This document shows positions 58,057 through 64,000 of a DNA stretch of 64,000 nucleotides, in pieces. Numbering within the stretch: the first letter of the stretch is position 1; every line of letters begins with the position of its first letter. The notes beneath the pieces were generated by a model. The model searched no databases, was not told where the DNA came from, and saw nothing but the letters and a program-made list of their open reading frames with translations. The position numbers and the translations under genes were made by a program. The DNA comes from Exophiala sp. HKRS030 (lineage: Eukaryota; Ascomycota; Eurotiomycetes; Chaetothyriales; Herpotrichiellaceae): assembly GCA_023897205.1 (NCBI GenBank), contig JAHWDD010000007.1, positions 1,674,001-1,738,000 of the forward strand, in the 5' to 3' direction.

Positions 58057-59940
58057 TCATATTTCTTGTGCCTCAGAGTCTCCCTGATGCGGAAGTCCGA
58101 GAAAGAGTGGCGTATTTGGTGGCGGGCTCTCCTCGAGTAAATGCTTTGGAATGCCTGGATTCCCAATGAGAACACTTGCTCGCTTCACCTGCGCAGCCAC
58201 CCAATCTTTATGGATTGGGTCACGAATCCTGATCAAAGCCACAGCTAATGGCCAGGCGTACCGATACACCATGACCGGCTTCTCTCCCAGCGCCTTATAC
58301 GCGATCCCAAGGAGATCTCTCAATGTGTTGTCCAGCCAAGGAGAAAATGTACTCTTGCTGTCACCAAGGCAGGAAAACAATATCTGGATAGCATAGTATT
58401 CGAGTGCGGCATGATAAATTGTCCACATAACTCGGCGTCCTCCCGAATTTGTGGCGATACGGGCCAGGGCGAGGACATCGAGGAAGTCCTGCGAGCCCCC
58501 CGAAGAAATTAGTAATTGAACTCCATTCCATGAATGCGGCGCGAGATGAAATTACCTGGCCATTGTGTTTTATCTTCTGCCACAATTGATCGAGGCTGCT
58601 TTGGTTGACAGTCAGCCCCCTCAACGCGAGGCCCAAGTTCCACACCTCCACCTTGAGCTTTGCGCATGCCTGTATAAAACTCAGGGGCCGATAGTTTTCA
58701 AGATCATCGAGCAGCTGCTCAGCAGGGTATTCCGGTCCCCACATCCTTGGGAGACAAGTGCGTGCTTCTTGAAATAATCGATCTTGGTGCAAGTGTGAAT
58801 CGGCCTGCAATAGTTCCTGGGTCAATTGGCCCACCCCTAGGTTGCCAAGTGCGAGGTGTGTATCGACGATTCTATTCGATATTAGTCCTTGTGGCTACGG
58901 GTCCCAATAGTGAGGCAAACTAACGAGATGAAATAAAGGAGTTGTTGCGATGCGGGCGGAAGGCAGAGTTGGCCTCTAGGACCATGCACATCTTCCACAA
59001 GAAAGCTGCGGATGCCACTCAGATGAACTTGAGAAGCTCTGGCTAGCTCGACGTTGTAGTATCCAACCCATAGGAGAAGGAACCACGTCGCAAACAAAGA
59101 ATCAAGGTCCCGATCGGTTCTCGCCGGCTGAGAGGCTCGATCTAAAAGGCGCGATAGATCTCTCAGAGCCTGGTGATAATGATCAGTGGCGAGTATCTCA
59201 TGCTGCTGCGCAGTTGCAATGTCTCCAGAATCTCCAGAGTGGGAAGACATGTATCTGCATCGAAGTTCCATTGAAGCGAGCGCGATAAAGGCCCTCATGA
59301 CTCCACTTTCGTAACTCGCGATTTCTGAATGGACGTACGAAAGCATGCTCCATTGCCATGGTTTCCCGATGAACTGCACGAGGAATGAATTGGGAATGTA
59401 TTGGAAGCATTCATGGTCTTGTGGACAGAGCTTCAAGGAGTTTGACAGGGGAATATGGCTGGTTGAGAGTGCGGATTGGGGGGAGTTAGTCCTAGCGCTG
59501 TAGACTGGGCTAAGCTGCTGTCTGGTGTCCAAGACAAGCCGAGAATCGCCATCTTGTTTCTCGCAATTCTCAAACGTGCTTGGAGCTTCCTCAAGTCCTG
59601 AATAGATCAGTGACTTCTGTTCATCGCTGGCTGGTGAGGCTTCTGTTGGTGGTTGCGCTGAATCGGGTGTGCTGGAGGGAGTGGAAGTCGCTTTCACGGG
59701 TTGACCGAAGACTCGCTGCCGACGTCGCTGGACCGGCTTATCCCACTCACATTTCATGCCTATGCGTTCACACCGTGTGCATAATGGTCTTCGTTCATCG
59801 CACTTGAGTTTTCGAGTTCGACAAGTCGTACAGCCTAAGAATTTGCTCAGTCGTCGGGGTGTCGACAGTCACTGAATGGATGGAGCTTCTTTACCTCTCT
59901 TGGACCTTGGGCCATGTCGACCGAACTGAGGAGTTATCAT
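58057..59940 (-). CDS. Zn2Cys6 fungal-specific transcription factor
   Basis: Nuclear regulator. Four exons on the minus strand (59940-59895, 59834-58925, 58871-58556, 58488-58057) give 567 residues. The first exon is only 46 bp and encodes MITPQFGRHGPRSKR; the frame is fixed by the zinc cluster that follows, GCTTCRTRKLKCDERRPLCTRCERIGMKCEW at residues 16-46, followed by a basic RRRQRVFG. The middle homology region contains FLVQFIGKPWQWSMLSYV, SYESGVMRAFIALASMELR, HYHQALRDLSRLLDRAS and FATWFLLLWVGYYNVELARASQVHLSG. The C-terminus includes WTIYHAALEYYAIQILF and WPLAVALIRIRDPIHKDW, as in Fungal_trans_2 proteins. It lies just downstream of the permease on the same strand, so the permease and M20 gene are natural targets (inferred). 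Confidence 0.9.
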
Positions 59941-60249
59941 TTTCGCGAGATCTGTGGGATATTGCAACCATGGATGCCGTTTCACCTGCGCCGAGGTTGT
60001 TGAGAAGAGAAAGTATGAAGAGGTTGTTCATATCGACCCCTCGTTTTCAATATGGAGGGTGGGAAAATATATGATCCGAGATAAGATAAGAACAGACGAT
60101 TTATCTACTCAATGCAACCGACCAACACTTGATTTATTTTATCACTGCACCAGGGACTCCATCTGTCCATCCATTCACAAGGACGAGTTCATAACATTGT
60201 TATGATGGATCAGGCTCTTGAATATCCTTAGAACCGGCAGATTAACCAT
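59941..60249. other. Regulator promoter
   Basis: About 300 bp between the permease stop and the regulator start, both on the minus strand. Nothing else seen. Confidence 0.5.
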
Positions 60250-62121
60250 CTATAGCACATATCTGAAGCTACTGAGTTGTCTGTCCGTCTTATTTGACAC
60301 CTCCTCGGGTGGCTCTCCAGCTGAGGTCGATGGCGAACGCGAATTGTACAGTTTGTCCCTGCGACGGTTTTCCCAGATATAGTAGAACAATAGAGCGACC
60401 AGGAAGACAATTCCAAGCGCAAGGCCTGACACAGAAGCGATGAGTCCAGTCTGTGCCAATGTCAGTAAGGTGGTTTGCTATACAAGAAACTGGAAAGACA
60501 CATACCTGGTACCTTGGTTCCTGACTCGCCAGGAAAAATTGAGGTCCGATGATGTTTCCTGTGCAATACGCAACGAACAAGGTGGCACTGATGACCGAGC
60601 GTTTGGTGAAGCCTCCGACGTTTGAACTGATCAAGGACAACGAGAGGGGAATGTTGGTCGCAAATACCGTGGCCAAACACAAGCCTGCCATCCGAGTGGC
60701 TTTTCCTTCGGCAGCGTATACCATTACCATACCAACCAGGGATGTCAAAGTATTGAACATCATGAGAGCGATTCGTGACGACGGAATGAAACTGGCAAGC
60801 CCGGAGGTCAGGAGTAAGAAGACTAGTTGGGTGGCGCCCATGGGCATCTGAATCAGGAGTGCTCTGAGATCGGAAAACCCAAACCCTGCAATGACAATGG
60901 CACCGAACTGCAGACATAGGGATTATCATCAACATTTTCTTCTGATGAAAGGGGAAAGACTCACGCTTGTCAGACCACCATTTGCGATATTCACAGAGGC
61001 CGTGTACAGAAACAGACCCCACGTCTGAGGATCGAGGAGGGCGTCCCATAACTGCGCCATGACGAACTTGTCATGATCAAGGACACCGGTCTTGTTAGTC
61101 AACGTGCGGATGACGGCGATTTGCTGGTCTTGTTTCGAGAGAAACCGGGCCTGTTGTGGCGAGTCTGGAAGAAACCAGAAAAGGATAATCGAATAAACAG
61201 AAGTGGTGGCTCCGAGGATGAGAAATAAAAGACGCCAGGTAGGCAGAGAAGAAGTCGTTATATTCCCAATGCCGTAGGCGACAAGGCCGCCAAACATGTT
61301 CGCGATGGCATTACCTATGAACCACGCGCCTTGTCTGTTAACGCCGGCGTCAGTTTTGAAGTGCACAATTCTCCCACGTGCATGGATCTTACCGGATCGG
61401 CTGCTCTTGACGTGTGTAAAACATGCCAGTTATCAAAGCGAATCCAGGAGCGAGACATGCCTCCCCGACACCGAGAAAAAATCTCAAGGCCATCAAGCCT
61501 GCAAAGTTTTTGCATGCCCCATGACACATGAGGATGACGCCCCATAAGAAACTGAAGTGTTCACATGTTAGAAGGAGGGTTACCGGCGACGTCCTTCGAA
61601 TGGAGACTTACACCATCAGAGAAACATATTTCCCCGTGGGAAATCGAACAATCAAATATGAACTTGGCCAGCTCCAGGCCAAGTAGCCAAAATAGAATAC
61701 AGCGGAGCACCAAGAGTATTCCGAGCCACGAAGGTGCTGCGCGCGTAAGATCAACGGTCAGATATTGTCGACCTGAGAGAAACACCGAGGGATCGACCTA
61801 CAATATCCTGACGGAGCCCGAGGAGAGTGGCCTGGCTGAGAGCGAGTTTGTCCATGAACTGCAGCATGTAGCAGAAACCCATCAATGGGATTATGCTTGT
61901 TGATCGTCAGTAAGGTCGGGGTTTCATCCCTATCAAAATCGGAGAGGCCCTTACCAGTAGTCGATGCGACGAAGGACTCGCTTGTTGTCAGCACTGCTAG
62001 GAGCAGTGGTCGACACCTCTCCAAGTTGCATGTCTACCTCCTTGGCCTCGATAGAGCCGGCGCAGCGAGCAGACATCTTCTCTGATAGAACAGACTCTGG
62101 GTTGGAGGTGGCGGTCCCCAT
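60250..62121 (-). CDS. MFS permease, Dal5 (anion:cation symporter) family
   Basis: Uptake carrier for organic anions, allantoate-permease type. Seven exons on the minus strand (62121-61955, 61895-61802, 61736-61612, 61551-61393, 61334-60965, 60907-60506, 60450-60250) give 505 residues with every junction in phase. The N-tail is about 50 residues; then RVLRRIDYCIIPLMGFCYMLQFMDKLALSQATLLGLRQD covers the first helices. Family fingerprints follow: GSEYSWCSAVFYFGYLAW, FLGVGEACLAPGFALITGMFY, RQGAWFIGNAIANMFGG, then SATLFVAYCTGNIIGPQFF and the usual ending SSFRYVL. Head-to-head with the M20 amidohydrolase across 582 bp. Substrate unknown; the pairing suggests that it imports what the hydrolase cleaves. 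Confidence 0.93.
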
Positions 62122-62703
62122 CTTGGATTCTTGAAATCTATCTCGGGGTGTGTGTCACTGAGAAGACGATGAACAGCTTGCTGTTTCGAACACCTGCGGG
62201 TTCTCTTTCTCTCTTTCTCTCTCTCAAAGTGTCGACCAGGCGCCTCTTTAAATACATGCTGCAGCGGAATCTTTTGCTCTTTCGGAATACGTTCCCTTAT
62301 CTGCAACTGATTCTGAGTTCCGCTTCTGTAGTGAATTCGATGCTGGGCTTGAGATTTGACTGATTACTTTGATTGGATCTGAGGATCTGTTCCAGGTTGA
62401 GGTCGGCAATCTTGACAGGACTTTGGTGTTTGCCAGTGTCCTTTGGGTACGCGAGGGAGCCCTGCTAGTTGTTATCTCGGCAAATATTCGACGAGGATTG
62501 GTTGTATCGGCAAATCGCTTCTCGCCACTCTCCACCCAAATTCCGCGATCGCTCTATCTGCGTTTAGCCGAAGCATACACTCGAGAGCCGAAGGAGTCTA
62601 TACTATCTCGCCGTTCACGTATTTAAAGAACGAAGATATTCGATGACAAGTGTTCCGCCATGACTTTAACGACAAGGAATCAAGACATCCATATTTCTCC
62701 AGG
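62122..62703. other. Head-to-head promoter region of permease and M20 gene
   Basis: About 580 bp, with a CT-rich run (62208-62223) near the permease side. No gene seen; probably a shared promoter. Confidence 0.5.
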
Positions 62704-64000
62704 ATGATTGCCAAACTACCCCCCAACCAAGAGGTCAAGGAACGGGTGGATACCTTGATAACGAAACTAAACCAGGATCTCTGGCAGGTCAACCACAAAG
62801 TACGTGCGACTCCACTGCTCACCAGCTGGTCTGATAAATCTTGGGGAACCTCCTGACACATCTCTGCGTAGATCTGGAGCAACCCTGAACTCGGCTTCAA
62901 AGAGTACAAGGCTCATGACACGATCTGTGATTTCCTTGAAGCTCAAGGCTTCACCGTCACTCGTCATGCTCATGGGATCGAGACTGCCTTTGAGGCACGC
63001 AGTGGCTCTGGAGGTCGCCTGGTCAACTTCAACGCTGAGTACGATGCGTTGCCCAATATCGGTCACGCGTGCGGCCACAACCTGATCGCCACGAGCAGCC
63101 TGGCTGCTTTTCTCTCCCTCTCCTTCGCCCTCAGGGACTTTGGTATCCCTGGAAGGACGCAATTACTCGGGACTCCGGCAGAGGAGAGCGGTGGAGGCAA
63201 AGTTGAACTGCTCGACGCCGGAGCGTACAAGGACGTGGATGTCTCACTGATGGCGTAAGTTACAGACTGCGCGGCCTTTGGTCGACCACTCGCGATGTGG
63301 TTGGGATCATTCTAACTTCGGATACGCTTGTTGTAGTCACGGAGGACCCAGGAGAATGGGACCTCTGAAACCGTGTGATGGGATTGCCGGTGTCCGAATG
63401 GTGGCTCGAGAACAAATCTTCTGTGACTTTGAGGGTAAGAACGCCCACGCCGGCGGCAACCCCTGGGACGGAATCAACGCTCTGGATGCTTTTGTGGCTT
63501 CATACAACAACATCTCCATGCTTCGCCAGCAAACAAACGACACCGACCGTATCCACTCGGCCATTCTCGAGGCCCCCAAGGCGGCAAACATCATACCTGC
63601 CCAGATTCGAGCCATGTTCACCACAAGAAGTCAGACTTTGAAGTCATTAAAAGCCTTGACCGCCAGAGTCACCAAGTGTGTCGAGGCTGGCGCACTGGCA
63701 ACGGGCTGTACAGTCAAAATTACAAAGTATTTTATTTCTCCTTCCCCAATTCACCTTGACATACACCGTACCGATTTCGGAAGGGCCATGCTAACGAGTG
63801 GGGGTCAAATCAATAAAGGGAAAAGCACTATGCGGACATTGTCATCAACGACACCTTGTGCCAACGATATAAAGCTCATGGTGACGAGTACGGATTGGAG
63901 CTAGAGGCGACCAGCCCAGAGATCTTGACCGGATCGTCAGATATTGGTACGTCGGTTGAAAACACAGGCTACGGAAAAGTTATTGTGTAGCAGTATCTAA
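62704..64000 (+). CDS. M20-family amidohydrolase/peptidase (partial, runs off right edge)
   Basis: Metal-dependent amidohydrolase of the M20 (aminoacylase/PM20D2-like) family that cleaves N-acyl amino acids or dipeptides. Four exons fit (62704-62799, 62872-63254, 63337-63726, 63819-63946), giving 332 codons so far; a fifth exon would start after a GTACGT donor at 63947 and is cut by the window end. Marks: WSNPELGFKEYKAHDTICDFLEAQGF at about residues 33-58, NFNAEYDALPNIGHACGHNLI with the metal-binding Asp and His, and GTPAEESGGGKVELLDAG with the catalytic Glu-Glu. The dimerisation domain opens with MAHGGPRRMGP, and GKNAHAGGNPWDGINALDAFV carries the expected His. C-terminal GSSDIG precedes the cut. 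Head-to-head with the Dal5-type permease. Confidence 0.9.

Overview
The window is nuclear DNA of a filamentous ascomycete (Pezizomycotina). Genes are split by short GT-AG introns of about 50-120 bp, many with a CTAAC/CTGAC-like branch site. Neighbouring genes are on either strand, and there are several Zn2Cys6 regulators and MFS permeases. Protein content fits Eurotiomycetes, perhaps a Chaetothyriales black-yeast-like fungus; this placement is an inference from family content. I found 28 intact or near-intact protein genes (one runs off the right edge), two broken genes, and no rRNA, tRNA, CRISPR array or complete transposon. Exon borders were set by hand from splice signals, reading frame and family fit.

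Layout. 0-1.86 kb: no supportable gene. 1.9-9.1 kb: an Erd2/KDEL-receptor-like protein with a long acidic tail, a DHA1-type MFS transporter, an aldo-keto reductase with a possible mitochondrial presequence, and a TauD-family dioxygenase. 9.7-14.4 kb: housekeeping genes for cytochrome c oxidase subunit Vb, the U2AF small subunit and a small single-pass membrane protein. 15.6-21.9 kb: a TRI12-like MFS exporter and a Zn2Cys6 regulator. 22.2-34.5 kb: a wrecked short-chain dehydrogenase (SDR) gene, an alpha/beta-hydrolase, a Baeyer-Villiger-type monooxygenase, a cytochrome P450, an intact SDR and a Dal5-type permease. This set reads as a catabolic (hydroxylate, oxidise, Baeyer-Villiger, hydrolyse) cluster with no PKS, NRPS or terpene synthase.

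36.9-38.5 kb: a frameshifted member of a fungal family of unknown function. 38.7-43.6 kb: a flavin amine oxidase, a small cupin and a Zn2Cys6 regulator. 44.5-51.5 kb: a Dcr2-like metallophosphatase, a highly charged low-complexity protein, a PaaI-type thioesterase and a conserved disordered fungal protein. 51.5-57.0 kb: a cystathionine gamma-synthase/beta-lyase-like enzyme, a FAAH-like amidase and an M6-type metalloprotease. 58.0-64.0 kb: a Zn2Cys6 regulator, a second Dal5-type permease and an M20 amidohydrolase that leaves the window, a plausible uptake, hydrolysis and control unit for a nitrogen compound.

How they work together. Many pairs are head-to-head over 350-1,020 bp: P450/SDR, amine oxidase/cupin, CGS/amidase and permease/M20. 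A palindromic TACGGAGTA element recurs six times, only between genes and mostly just upstream of starts. Several genes (AKR, U2AF, thioesterase, amidase, M6 protease, last TauD exon) are visibly richer in G/C-ending codons and poorer in introns than their neighbours.
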